DNA of 64,000 nucleotides from the NCBI RefSeq assembly GCF_042186555.1, contig NC_133330.1, positions 163,500,907-163,564,906 on the forward strand, given 5' to 3'. Each line of letters opens with the position of its first letter. The first letter of the stretch is position 1. This DNA comes from Aquarana catesbeiana. Its lineage: Eukaryota > Chordata > Amphibia > Anura > Ranidae. Below, piece after piece: positions 42,962 to 53,982 of the stretch. The position numbers and the translations under genes are program-made. Under the pieces are notes generated by a model, which saw only the letters and a program-made list of their open reading frames with translations, was not told the origin of the DNA and searched no databases.

Positions 42962-43204
42962 CTAAAGAGAAAAAAAAATATTTGCTTTAAAAACAGAGTA
43001 AGGTACCTGGTAACTTTTTCTAAGAAGTCTTCCAGGGCACCATCCGAGAGATAGGCTCCTCCTTCCTGCAACAGGAAACACATTAGTCCATCATTATAAT
43101 TTTTTTAGTCTCACCTGTGTGCCTCAGTAGTATTAAAGCACCGAAGGAACTCTCAGTAAGCCAATGCGTCCCCACAATACCTGGTATCATCGCTTAGGGT
43201 GGGA

Positions 43205-43283
43205 ACTAGTGCTGCCCTGGAAGACTTCTTAGAAAAAGAGTTACCAGGTACCTAACTCTGTTTTCTTCAATGGTCTTCCAGGG
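43205..43283. repeat. DIRS D internal complementary region
   Basis: gccctggaagacttcttaga and the following bases complement the left end; ggtcttccagggcagcatct complements the right end. Confidence 0.88.
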
Positions 43284-43329
43284 CAGCATCTGAGAGGATA
43301 TATCAAGCAAAACTTACTAGGGTGGGGAT

Positions 43330-44222
43330 AAGGTCTGGAGCACCTTACGACCAATGTCTGGTCTTGACAGCTGGTCGCTGTGGTAGTGTCTCACGAAGGT
43401 ACTGAAGCTCGATCATGTCGCTGCCCTGCAGATCTGCTCCGGGGTTGCCCCTGCCTTTTCTGCGACCAAGGTTGCCCAGGCTTTGGTCGAGTGAGCTTTG
43501 ACCCTACTTGGGGGGGGGTAAGGTTTTGTCCCCAAATGGCCATCTGTATGGCAAGGTTTATCCATCATGAGTCTCGATGCCTGCTTTGCCTTATTGACTC
43601 CTGCATAGAGGACAAATGACATGGCAGTTCTTTGCCAGCCCTTTGTTCTCTCGAGATAAGCTATGAATATTAAGTCTAGTTTGTTGTATGTGTCTCTTTT
43701 CTGCTATCCATCGACTTAGGAAGAGATGTGATAACCACATTCTGCATCCTGTGAAAGGTTGAAGAGACGTTTGGTAGAAAAACTTGGTTTGGCGAGAGGA
43801 CTATTTTATCTGCCTGGATCAGTCAGTAGGGTTCCATCGTGTAAAAAAAACCTTGAGACTTTCACCTACTCCCCCTGGCCGATGCTAGGGCCACTAAGAG
43901 GGTGGTTTTTAGTGTAAGATTTTTATCTGAGCACTCCTCCAGTGGTTCGAATGGCGGAGAGAGGAATCCTCTGAGCACTGTGGAGAGGTTCCATGTCGGA
44001 GTTCTGCCAACTTTAGCGGGTCTGGCTCTATTTAATGAGATCAGGAATAGCTTTATAAATGTGTTCTCTGCTAATCTGGTGTCCAGATAGGGGGAGAGTG
44101 CTGCCACTTGTACCTTCGGCGTGCTCAGAGAGAGGTTCAAGTCTGCTCCCTCCTACAAGAAATCCCGAATCGCTAGGATGATTCTCTGTTGGAATCCTGT
44201 TTGTTTCCGTACCAGGAGACAA
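43330..44222 (-). pseudogene. DIRS D tyrosine recombinase, broken
   Basis: The frame 43622-43413 has KAHSTKAWATL (His kept; the second Arg is now Lys) and ATPEQICRAAT. The frame 44140-43862 has LSTPKVQVAALSPYLDTRLA, the N-terminal helices. ASARGS near 43870 marks the first Arg area. Catalysis is lost. Confidence 0.78.
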
Positions 44223-44240
44223 ACTTCCTTCTCACTCCAG

Positions 44241-45889
44241 TTATGGGGTTTTCTGCTGGCTAGAATGGGGTTGATCACTGTCCAACAGTTCTTTCTTTTG
44301 CAGCCTCAACCTCTCAGTAACCAAGCCGAAAGCTTCACGAGTTTGTGATTTGGGTGGTTGACTGGCCCTCACGATAGGAGGTCCGGTAGGCCTTGCTGTA
44401 TCTGGTGCGGTTGGAGACAGTTTCTTCGAGTGACTGAACCATGTTCCCTGGGGCCAGTGAGGTGCTAAGAGTATCACTGTTGCACTTTCTTCCATGATTC
44501 TTTGGCTCACCTTTGGTATTAGAGCGGTCAGAGGGAATGCATAACACGGCTGGTGTGCCCAGCTTTGAACATATCCACTCTGATGTTGCCATCTGTGGTA
44601 TCCAGCGAGAAGAACCTTGGCAGTTTCGCATTTGTCCTTGAGGCAAACTGATCTACCTCGGGCACTCTCCAGCTTTGCATGATCCAAAGAGGGTTGCTTG
44701 GTGTAGAGACCACTCTGTCTGTTTTATGGTCTTTCGACTTAGAAAGTCTGCCAACGTGTTGTCTGTCCCCTTCAAGTGTATGCCCGAGGTTGATCAGATG
44801 TTTGTCTTAGCCCATGACAGAATTGCTTCTATCAGGCTCAAACGAGGAGATTTGGTCTCTCCTTGCCTGTCCAGGTATGCCACTGTTGTGGCGTTTGTCT
44901 GACTGAATCCGGACATCTCACCCCTGGATAGCTGGTTGCAATGCTCTCCACACTTCCTCTATAGCTTTTAATTCCCTCATATACTAGGAGGCTCAAGACC
45001 ATCTGGAGTTACATTTGCCCTATGTACAGAGATCCCCCATGTGTACCCCCCATACTAGGGTACTGGCGTCTGTGGTAATCCTCACAGGGTTGGCTTGCGC
45101 CCATCTGCGCCCCTCGGCGTAAAGGAGTGGATTGAGCCACCACTGAACAGATTGTTAGACCAACCAAGGGACAGGAATGGACATTTCTAAAGGATGATGG
45201 ATCACCATCCCACTGGGTCAAATGTGATTCTGTAGAGGCCTCATGTGGAGCTGTGCCCAGGTGATGGCTGGGATCGAGGACATCAGTCCTAGCACTGCCT
45301 CGTTCTTTTCTTCCGTCTGGAGGGTTTTGGTTACTCTGGCGTCTAGCACATAATCCAAGTATACCACCCCTGACTTGGGGTCAGCTACGATTTTTCTGTA
45401 TTTACTATCCACCCCAGGTTTTGTTGATAAGAAAAACCTGCGCAGAGGTTGATTTTTAGGTTCTTTGCTCTATCTGCAAAGAACAGCAGATTGTCTAGGT
45501 ATGGTATCACGTCTATGCCTTGCTGTCTCAGGCCATTTAGCGCTTCTTCTATAATCTTTGAGAAGATTCTGGGCACAGAAGAGATGCCGAAAGGCAAAAG
45601 ATGTGTACTTCAGATGCAGGGTGGCCACCGGCCCCTGGATCGTGAACCTTAGGTATCTTTGATGACTTTTCTTTATGGGTACATACAAGTATGCGTCTTG
45701 CAAGTCTATTGTGGCCATGCATACCCACTCTCTTCTGCTGAGCGGCTTAAATCTCCTGGAATGACAAAAGGGCGCCTTCCCCTGCTTGTTTTTTGCTTGG
45801 GGGGAGCCCTTTGTTCTTCGCTGCAGTCTTGTCCAGGACCGTTTATAGGTCTGGCCCGAACAGAAAATTTCCTGTGAATGGGATCCCAC
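44241..45889 (-). pseudogene. DIRS D RT / RNase H region, broken
   Basis: RT pieces: MATIDLQDAYLYVPIKKS (about 45720), MPFGISSVPRIFSKIIEEAL (45597 on) and YLDNLLFF, where the second catalytic Asp is Asn. The frame 44687-44241 has CYAFPLTALIPKVSQRIMEE and the LAPHWPQGTW block that links RNase H to recombinase. Many frame breaks. Confidence 0.78.
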
Positions 45890-45949
45890 ACAGCCTATTT
45901 CTAGAGCCGATGTCCCCTCCTTTGACTTTCAGCCACAGGGCTCTCTTCC

Positions 45950-47175
45950 CTAAGGCCATGGCCCTAGAAGATATCTTCCCATTTCAGCAGAGGCATCTGC
46001 TAGAAAAGCTGCCACTCTGGTTAGTGTGGGAATGGTCCTCACTGATTCTTCCCTTGGCGCGTCTCCTAGCAATGCTTGCAGTTGACACAGCCAGCTACTA
46101 GGCTGCGAGCTGTGCAGGTGGAAGCCATTGCTGGATTCAAAATCGCCGCCCCTGCTTCTCATGCTCCGCATCATCAAAAGCTAAGTCGGATTTGTTTGCG
46201 ACTCTCACAAGGGAGGCATCCACTTTGGGACATTTTCGCCCAAGTCTTGGTGTCTTCCTCTGCAAATGGATACCTGCGCTTGACCGCACCTGGTAGGTTT
46301 TCTGGGCTGCAACCCCTTGTATATTTTGTCGTGCAGGGAAAGCCCTGCAGCTTTTTGCTCTTTGATACCCAGTGTGTCTGCTATAGCCTTTAGGCTAGGT
46401 TCCGCAATTGCAACCTGAAGGTCGCACGATTTTTTGACGCAATTTTGCCAGGGATTTTGAGGCAACTTGAAACCATGGTGTATTCTTGAGGTCTATGGAC
46501 CTCAAGTCGCATCAAAGTGGGACCAAAGTAGTGCAGGGACCGTGTTGAAGTCGCTGCGACCTGAAGTCGCACAGATATGAATGTTACTCACTGGAAGTCA
46601 CGGGGTATGATTTGTCATGCGACTCTGCAGTCCCAAGTCGCATGACAAGCTGCACCAGATGAGACCGAGCCTTGGAAGATTATCTGTGTCTTCTGAGGGA
46701 AATAGGGTGCCCTCTGATGCCGAGTCATCCTCCTTGGAATCCCAGCATAAGCCGTCCTCTGAGATTTGTTCGGAGTTATCCGAATCGACTAGATGGGGTA
46801 CTGGCTTGGCTAGAGCTTGCTGGCACCTCCAGCTTCTCTACTGCTGAGTGTATTGGCTCAATAGTGCCCTTTATTTCCTTTTTGAAGGAGTTAAACATGT
46901 CCTTAAGGAAGCCTTTTGACTCCTTAGCCACCATTGTATGCATTTTTGGCATAGTGGCCTTTTTCACTCAGGGAAAAACCGCTGACCGCAAGAGGCACAT
47001 GCCTTGCTCTGGTCTGCGCCCTTTTTTCCTCTGGGGCCTTTGCCTGCAAGTAAGAGTGAGGTTGGCGGGAGGTAAAGACAGAGGTGACTCCAGAGTGCTC
47101 TGGCTTACCTTGGAGCTGTCCTGACATGCAGGATCCACAGGGCAGAGTGGAGAAGCGTCCAGCCTGGCCGGCCAC
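45950..47175 (-). pseudogene. DIRS D gag-like region, broken and interrupted
   Basis: Pieces of the Gag core appear at 46177-45950 and 46465-46205 (LSLHDKIYKGLQ), and an upstream piece at 46967-46776. A MITE at 46393-46671 splits it. Confidence 0.65.
46393..46671. mobile_element. MITE inside DIRS D
   Basis: The ends GGCTAGGTTC and GAGACCGAGCC are imperfect inverted repeats, flanked by TTA (46390-46392) and TTG, close to the 3-bp TWA duplication of PIF/Harbinger elements. The interior repeats a gtcgca motif. Confidence 0.55.
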
Positions 47176-47927
47176 CGGGATCCTCTGTTTAGAGAGTGCT
47201 TCCTGCTCCAGCTCGAGCCCCGCCCCCAGCTGACCCCGTGCGGGTTGGACACACCTGCACCTGCCACGTCCTCTCTGGCGTCCTCCTTATTTCTAATAGG
47301 GAAGGGGCACATTAAAAGGCCTTTTCCCTGGAGGCTCCAGCCTCCACCAAGATGGCCGCCGACCGGACCGCACGATCGGAAATGATGCGTCCAGCCTCTC
47401 TTGCTATACCTCCCAGGACCGCAAACGAGGGGATCTTGCAGAGAGGTTTGTGGGATGCGAGTGGAATACGATCGGTGAGCAGGAGGGTCGGTGGCCAGGT
47501 CATCTGCACAGCGAGGGAACCTCTAAAGCACCTGGAGTGCGGGGCTCAGCCAGATGACCCCCCACCATCGAGGAGCAGTAGCTGTGGGGAAAAATGCCGG
47601 CGGCATGTGATGCAGCTGAGGGGGATAGTAGCATTCCCCTCTGTAGGGGCGAAACTTCAGGCAGAGCCTTGAGGCTCAGATTGCTGCCCCTGCTCGCCCT
47701 CCCAAGGCCCTATCGAATGAATGGGATGCTGGTCAGGGAGTCCCCTGCAGAAAGCACAGAGACTGGATAAAATAACAAACATGTGCAGCTCCTGTGGGTC
47801 CGGAGGAAACACAAAACAACTGAGGCACACAGGTGAGACTAACAAATTTATAATGGTGGACTAATGTGTTTCCTGTTGCAGGAAGGAGGAGCTTATCTCT
47901 CGGATGCTGCCCTGGAAGACGATTGGA

Positions 47928-48906
47928 GAAAAATGCATTTGAATGGAAAATGTTTTTGATATGGAAAGTTATTTTTTAAAGTCTAAAATGTTATAAATTT
48001 GTAAGGTTAGCATTGTTGACTTCTCCTTCTAAAGATACTAGTTGCCTGGCTAAAATAAGCCAAAATCTCCTGTAAACGCTTCACAAAAAAATTGGCTCTA
48101 GAAGAAATGAACTAGGCAAAATGCACACAGTAAGAAATTTGTGAAATACCCTTTATAAATTCTTACTGCTGCTCCCTATAGAGCATTCACTAAAATACAG
48201 GTAAAGACTGACACTGTTTACAACATGAATAAATTCAGAGTTAAAGTGCCACACCATGATTTAAACTCCAGATACAAGTTTTTGACTAATCAGTTTCAAA
48301 TTAGGAGTTACACCACCAGTGTCCACATCCACAAAGGGACCATAAATATCCAACTGTAAGTTGATGCGACCAGGATACAAACAACTCAAACAATTGGTAG
48401 GCAAGGAGATTAGTGTAGGACATCATCGTTACCAAAACCCTCAAGGTGAAAACTCAGACAGTAGGACATCACTGTGTATAATAAGTCAAGGTGGGTTTGT
48501 GTTAAATCCACATAATAAAAATGTGAAGCTCCTCTTAAATTATCTTGAGAGCTCTGGCAGGCTGCCTACACCCAGAAGAGGCAGCCAGCTAAAAAGAGGA
48601 CCAAGATGGCAGTGTACTGCAGGCGAGCGGCCGATGTAAGCAAAAGTGACATACCCATGCGTCGATGACTACTTCCGAGTTTGGGGTGCACGCATTCCAT
48701 CCCGGTCCCGCTGTGACTACACAGGGGGAGCATGTCAGCAAGTCCCAGCCAATGATTCATGGCTGAGATCTGCTGATTGGCTGTGTGCAATCACGGATCA
48801 GAGCTCTAGTGATGGTAAACAACGCAGAGCTCTGTAGGAAGGGAACAGTCTGTCAGTTTGTCATCCCTGCAAAGCAGGGATGACAAACTGAGTAAAAGCA
48901 TCACAC
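47928..48906. other. Intronic DNA and old repeats
   Basis: No coding frame recognised. A short palindrome tttgtcatccctgcaaagca / gggatgacaaactga lies at 48856-48892, just before the Harbinger, and the DNA from about 48560 looks like an old MITE. Confidence 0.4.
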
Positions 48907-49739
48907 TAATGCCCCATACACACGGTCGGATTTTCCGATGGACATTGTCCGATCGGAGCGTGTTGTCGGAAATTCCGACCGTGTGTGGGCGCCATCGGAC
49001 ATTTTCCATCGGATTTTCCGACACACAAAGTTGGACAGCAGGAGATAAAATTTTCCGACAACAAAATCCGATCGCGTCAATTCCGACCGTGTGTGGCCTG
49101 TTCCGACGCACAAAGTGCCACGCATGCTCAGAAGAAATTCCGACACGGGACAGCTCGTTCTGGTAAACTTAGCGTTCGTAATGGATAAAGCACTTTCGTC
49201 ACGCTGCAATGTTCAAAATGGTTTAATACAGCGCACTCTCTTCTTCTTTATAATGTGACAAGAATTAGGTCGTTTTGATGCTCATATTCACACACACTTC
49301 TCACAAACTTTTTTCGTTACTATTTATCGGGATTCCCTCAATATATTTTAATTTCTCACATCTGACAACATATTTTTTTTTTTTTTTTTTTACTTTAATG
49401 TAGAATCTTTTTTTGTGTTTCTCTTTTTATTTTTTTTTTTTGGTGATTTTGATTTGTACTCCCGAAAATGTTTGTGTGTTTTTTGTGACAAGTTCCCACA
49501 ACACCATTGATATGTTGTTCTATTTAATCTGTAGGAGGAGATTGTTTGGTGTTGTTGTCCCTTGTTAATTTCACATTGTACTTTAGAAATGTACCTGAAT
49601 ACTCACCAACAAACTGTCCTTTTTGGATGAAAACACACACAGGAGAGTAGAATTTACCTAAAAATATTTTATTAAGGGGTCACAACTATAAACAAAGAGG
49701 GAGGCAACGCTGGAGAAACTGCAGAAGTGGGCGAAGCCT

Positions 49740-49960
49740 TGGACCCCCAGGGCAGACATCAATTATTTAAAAGCAAAATTGGTGGCCTGAGGAGTCCATA
49801 TCTAAGGGAGGGCAGTCTGGTCCAGAAGTCCCAGAGATCCGGAAAGCAGCAGATGACATCTATGTCCCCAGGCTGTGGTCATACGAGAGACTGCATCTTC
49901 TGTCAGACCAGACTGAACCCAGGGCAATCACTCTTTGGTCTTCCTTCCACGCTTCCTTCC
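49740..49960 (+). pseudogene. Inverted copy of part of the MADF gene
   Basis: The plus strand encodes LFKSKIGGLRSPYLREGS and, in another frame, the Asp-Asp-Ile-Tyr-Val-Pro-Arg-Leu-Trp block, matching the minus-strand MADF exon at 50770-50975. It is a diverged, opposite-orientation duplicate of about 200 bp. Confidence 0.7.
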
Positions 49961-50430
49961 AGCCTTTGGCTGTGGTGGTGGAGTTGTGGCAGCAGGAGGA
50001 GGAGGAGGAGGAGGAGGAGGAGGAGGATCGTTCCTCTCCATGACATCCGTCTTGGGTGTCAGTTCCCCACTCAACCCCTTACGAAGGACTTTATAAATCA
50101 GGTCCTCAGAAATCTTGCGTTGGCCCTCCTGCATGCCCTGCAATTTGGTGGCAGCCATGCAGGCAAAGGCCTCTTCAGGACTGGGGAAGGCTCGGAGGGA
50201 CGCCGAAGCCTCCTGGATCAGCCTGTACGCTGAATCCTGCACAGGACTGGGAGTGGCCTTCCTGGCCCTTTTATATGGCAGGCGGAGGGGAGGGACCTGA
50301 GACTCAGTCAGGCTGCCACTTGTCCCTGGCTTCTCTTAGCTGACACTTAGCCCCGCCTCCTCCTGGCTGCCACTAATCCCCGCCTCCTCCTGACTGCCAC
50401 ATTCCACAGCCTCCTCCTGGCTGAGGTCTT
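49928..50430 (-). pseudogene. MADF gene, last exon
   Basis: Read on minus from about 50430: a Gln-Glu-Glu-Ala repeat (SQEEAG type), an in-frame TAA near 50338, then KRARKATPSPVQDSAYRLIQ, a helical region, a run of prolines and a basic C-terminus (AGRKRGRKTKE), stopping at 49928. The internal TAA would truncate the protein. The CCT/GGA run at 49998-50027 codes the prolines. Confidence 0.65.
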
Positions 50431-50690
50431 CCTGTGTATGAAAAAGGGACATAGTTTTAGTATTGTTTTCATCAATCACACACAATTTTCACCTCCTGAC
50501 TGCTGCAAATTCAATGTTAACAAATATAACATACTATCCTTCTGAGCCCAGCATTTTTCATTCTTGTCCCAATTTTGGGTGCCCACTACTGTCTATTGAT
50601 ATGTAAAACACTTTCAAGCAGCAATTAGTGATCAATAATAACATCTAGTAAACATCATTTATTTATTGCCCAGAAATCTGTAGAAGAATG

Positions 50691-51144
50691 CTATACCTGA
50701 CTCCAGCTGGGCTCCTCCACTTCTTCCTGGCTGGAAGGCCCAGGTTGGACATCAGAAGCCTCAGCTGGTATGGAAGGAAGCGTGGAAGGAAGAGTAGAGA
50801 GGGATTCCCTGACTTCAGTGTGGTCTGACAGAAAATCGCAGTCTCTCATAGTACCACAGCCTGGGGACATAAATGTCATCTGCTGCAGCTCCGGACCTCT
50901 GGGAATCTGTGACCTTCTTGCGCTCCCTAAGATAAGTGCTCCTCAGGCCACCAATTTTAGCTTTTAAATAAGGGATGGTTGCTGTGGGGACCACCGGCTT
51001 CACCAACTCCAGCAGTTTCTCCAGCGCTGCCTGCCTCTTCTGTTTGTGGTTATAGTGGGGGTGTCTGACCTGCCACAGACAGGGCAGCTCTCTGTACTTG
51101 TCAATAAACAGGGGCAGGAAATTGTGGTCGTTGAACCCATCCAT
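50691..51144 (-). pseudogene. Harbinger MADF-domain protein, first coding exon
   Basis: Starts at ATG 51144 (MDGFNDHNFLPLFIDKYREL), just after an acceptor (tgtcttgcag). It has the MADF signature: CLWQVRHPHYNHKQKRQAAL, then KAKIGGLRSTYLRERKKV, then DDIYVPRLWYYERL. A one-base shift near 50836 moves the frame; the tail continues as LSTLPSTLPSIPAEASDVQP to a donor at about 50690 (CAG|GTATAG). MADF domains bind DNA; here the protein probably helps the transposase find element ends, as Myb-like partners do in Harbinger systems. With a frameshift and the downstream stop it is probably not functional now. Confidence 0.75.
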
Positions 51145-51432
51145 TTTCTCTGCAAGACACAACACAAGACAAACCCTAATGTCAGGCCAAACTCCCCTAA
51201 TCTTGTTACAATATAGGCTTCCATTTCGAAGCAGTATAGGCCCAAGTTTAGATCCTACCTTCGTTAGCACGATCGGCGTCTCCGATGCTCCTTCCTCCGC
51301 TCACAGATCGTACGTAAGACGCGCGCATTACGATTTATACACACTGCGCATGCGTATAACTCCGCCCGCCCCTGACGTTCGTTCTATTCTATTCCCCGCC
51401 CCTTTTTGTTCGGCGCAGTGGAGGAAGAGCAC
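51145..51432. promoter_or_regulatory. Probable bidirectional promoter between MADF and Myb-like genes
   Basis: The 290 bp between the two divergent starts, CpG-richer than its surroundings (cgatcggcgtctccgatgct). It includes a probable MADF 5' intron/noncoding exon. Confidence 0.45.
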
Positions 51433-52743
51433 ATGGCGGATAGACAGCAGGATCGTGCTAATTACAGCAAGGAGGAGGAGGAGGAAAGGCCGGAGCCTGA
51501 AACGTCCCGATCCAGAAGGAGATTAAAGGACTCAAATATGTCCTTTGGGGAGATGTTGGAAATGGTGGACATCCTGAAGAAGGCCGACTATGATGGAAAG
51601 TATGGGCCTTACCCCAACCACAATGTCCGAAAGGCCAAGATCATGGCGAAAGTGGTCAGGAGTCTGCACCGGAAATTCGGGGTACGACGATCGAAAGATC
51701 AGCTCAGGAAGCGGTGGTCGGACCTGAAATTACGAGAACATGAGCAGTACAGAAAGATCCGGAGAGTGCTGCAAAAAAGTAAGTAGTTGTGCTGTGTTCC
51801 TATTGTTCTTGTGTTTATTACGTTCGTGCTGCTCCATGTGCTTTTAGGAACTGTTGTACAGTTTAAAATGGCAACTTTCATGTTCATGGGCACATTATTC
51901 GTTCGGATCACACATTTTTTTTTCGGACTATAAAATACCATTGTTTAGCCCATATGCATTTGGCCACCATTTTGAGGCCCTATACTTGTCTTCAAAGAAT
52001 TGGGTTGTATAGATGGCTTTGTTACTAGAATGAAATGCAAACTAGATTGTGTGTAAGGAGAGGACACTGAGCAGCTGTTTTCACATCTGGACACTGGAGC
52101 ACTAGTGTGGGACCCCAGAACACCATTTTTATTAGGGGGGCCACACAGGTGCTCCAGTGTATACTATAGGGGGGGCTACATCTGTGAAGCTTGTACAAAA
52201 CAGGTAAAGTATTGCAGCTTGACAAAGGACACTAAAAAAGCTACATCTTGGAACTCTGCTAAAATAGACAATTGTACCAACTTCCAAGCAATCTTTCATA
52301 TTTATAGTTCTGCCATCAAATATCTGTGTGCTAATTATACCATTTTTGTTTTACATAGGGGAGAAAAGACTCGGAGGACACCCCTCATCCGAGGAGACCA
52401 GAGCCCCCCCACCTCTGGAAGAAGGGGAAATCCCCCCAACACAAGATGAGCAGGAGGATGAAGACGTGGTGGAAGTAGTCACCACAACAGGTGAGTGTCT
52501 GCGACCACAGGCTCAGATAAGAGATGGATGGCGGCATTTTTTTTAGACCTAATTTATTTTGGGTTTCCTTTCTTTTTAGGTGATCGTGAGGTTGTGGATG
52601 AAGATCCTTTCACATCCGAAAGTGCCCAGATCCTGATCGGGGAGATCATGGGGTGTAATTTACAATTGGAAAACATCAAGCAAAACATCAATGATGTTAT
52701 TCCAAAATATAAAAACATCATTGATGTTTTGGGGCGAGTTTAA
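51433..52743 (+). CDS. Harbinger Myb/SANT-like protein, three exons, intact
   Basis: Exon 1 is 51433-51778 (donor GTAAGT), exon 2 52359-52490 (acceptor ttacatag, donor GTGAGT), exon 3 52580-52743 (acceptor ttctttttag). Joined phases agree (phase 1 at both junctions) and give 213 codons with no stop. Exon 1 carries a trihelix-type Myb domain (MLEMVDILKKADYDGKYGPY, KIMAKVVRSLHRKFGVRR, QLRKRWSDLKLRE). Exon 2 is acidic and exon 3 encodes a short helix (LQLENIKQNINDVIPKY) fit for oligomerisation. In known Harbinger elements the Myb-like protein carries the transposase into the nucleus and binds the element's ends. The start follows a CpG-containing gap shared with the MADF gene, so one bidirectional promoter is likely. 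Confidence 0.85.
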
Positions 52744-52805
52744 AGCCCCTCAAAATCACTTTCTTCTTTTGTCTGCTACAATGTGCGAAATGTTTTTGTG
52801 ATTTT

Positions 52806-53030
52806 TCCAAAAGCCAAATTTGGAGGATGCACACAGTGTGCCAACATGTGCTATCTGCCATCACGGGAGATCAATGGATGCGTTTTGGGGGTGCAACCCC
52901 TTCCTCAATAATAAAGTAACAGTGAGGAAGGGCTTTCTCCCCCAAAACACGTCCCTTGATCCCCCGTGATGGCAGGTCGCACATGTTGACATTGGGAAAT
53001 TGGTGTGCATCTTCCAAATTTGGCTTTTCC
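52806..53030. repeat. Palindrome with two hammerhead-like arms
   Basis: The arms ccaaaagccaaatttgga and tccaaatttggcttttcc, about 105 bp each, surround a short AT-rich centre. The left arm on minus and the right arm on plus each hold a (C/T)TGAGGA-like box or TGAGGA, a GC hairpin, and AAAAC with GCATC or ACGTC, a hammerhead-like order with core changes (GAAA is now CAAA). It lies after the Myb-like gene inside the Harbinger. Confidence 0.55.
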
Positions 53031-53387
53031 AGGGGTGATTTCCCCCCATCTGAATGCAATATCAAACACAGTTCCTAAATACTCATGTCTGATATTGCCT
53101 TCCAGTTCTACCAAATGTGAACTTTGTAAGATCAAGATTTGTGTCTTTTCTTGTTGGTTTTACACAGGCCTGTTTTCTATAAAATGAACATTTTGATTTT
53201 GGATAATGACACCACAAAAATTATTATTTAACAAACATGTCGGTTTGTCAGAAAAACCTTTGGTAAATGCACATGTGATTGTGCAGGTATTAAAAAGATT
53301 GTTCATCAAGAATGTGTGGATTATTGTCTCAACGCTACAACACTTTTGGGGTGATGTAATTGTTGTTTGATGAGAAAATGGGGGTTA

Positions 53388-53488
53388 TTTCTTAAGGGCA
53401 AATCCTCTTTGCACTACAAGTGCAGTTTCAGTGCAGTTGCAAGTGCACTTGTAGTGAAAAGTGTCTTTGCATTTAGTAAATAACACCC
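53388..53488. mobile_element. Small MITE of the GGGGGTTATTT family
   Basis: Ends gggggttatttctt and agtaaataacaccc, with interior aagtgcacttg repeats. Related to the 302-bp MITE at 59735-60036. Confidence 0.65.
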
Positions 53489-53505
53489 AACAGTGCTTTG
53501 TAAGG

Positions 53506-53982
53506 TTACACAATCACGACATTTTCTGGACTCCACACATTTCTGTCAGGGTCAGCTAAAACAAACACAAGCAGTAAATGTCCACAAAGAAGAGCCTGGG
53601 GGGAGATGCCTGTCGAGAACTTGAGGTCCTGCAGGCTTCTCCCTGTGGCCAAATACCGCAGGGTAGCGACGAGCCTCTGCTCCGGAGTGATGGCTTGCCT
53701 TATGCAGGTATCCTGCCTGCTGATATAGGGGGTCAGCGAAGCCAACAAACGGTGAAATACGGGGTCCGTCATCCTGAGAAAATTCCTGAAATCATCAGGA
53801 TTATTCTCACGGATCTCACGGAGCAAAGGCATATGACAGAACTGGTCACGCTGAAGCAACCAATTCTTGGTCCATGAACTCCTCCTCACCCTGTTCATGG
53901 ACTGGACTTGTGTCAAGGTCAGGACCCCAACACCAAGCCCCCGCACAGCACGAACTGTACGAGGAGTACGCATACGAAACAT
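53506..53982 (-). pseudogene. Harbinger transposase, N-terminal part only
   Basis: From ATG 53982: a basic start, then NFLRMTDPVFHRLLASLTPY and AITPEQRLVATLRYLATGRS, then LKFSTGISPQAL. These are the conserved N-terminal helices of Harbinger (DDE_Tnp_4 / PIF) transposases. The DDE catalytic exons that should follow to the left (53500 down to 52750) were not found; that space holds a MITE and the palindrome. The element thus probably depends on transposase from elsewhere. Confidence 0.8.

Larger units (their letters stand above)
42989..47927 (-). mobile_element. DIRS-type retrotransposon D, full span but decayed
   Basis: Inverted ends: left about 42989-43140, right about 47780-47927 (shared ggtggactaatgtgtttcct block). 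Internal complementary region at 43205-43283. Gag, RT, linker and recombinase are present in order but much broken, and a MITE sits in gag. It is older than copy C by number of lesions. Its left end lies about 27 bp from the FIRRM exon A acceptor. Confidence 0.9.

Noticed and set aside
48858..49166. ORFs at the left Harbinger end
   Set aside because: Made of subterminal gtcgga/tccgac repeats; no domain.
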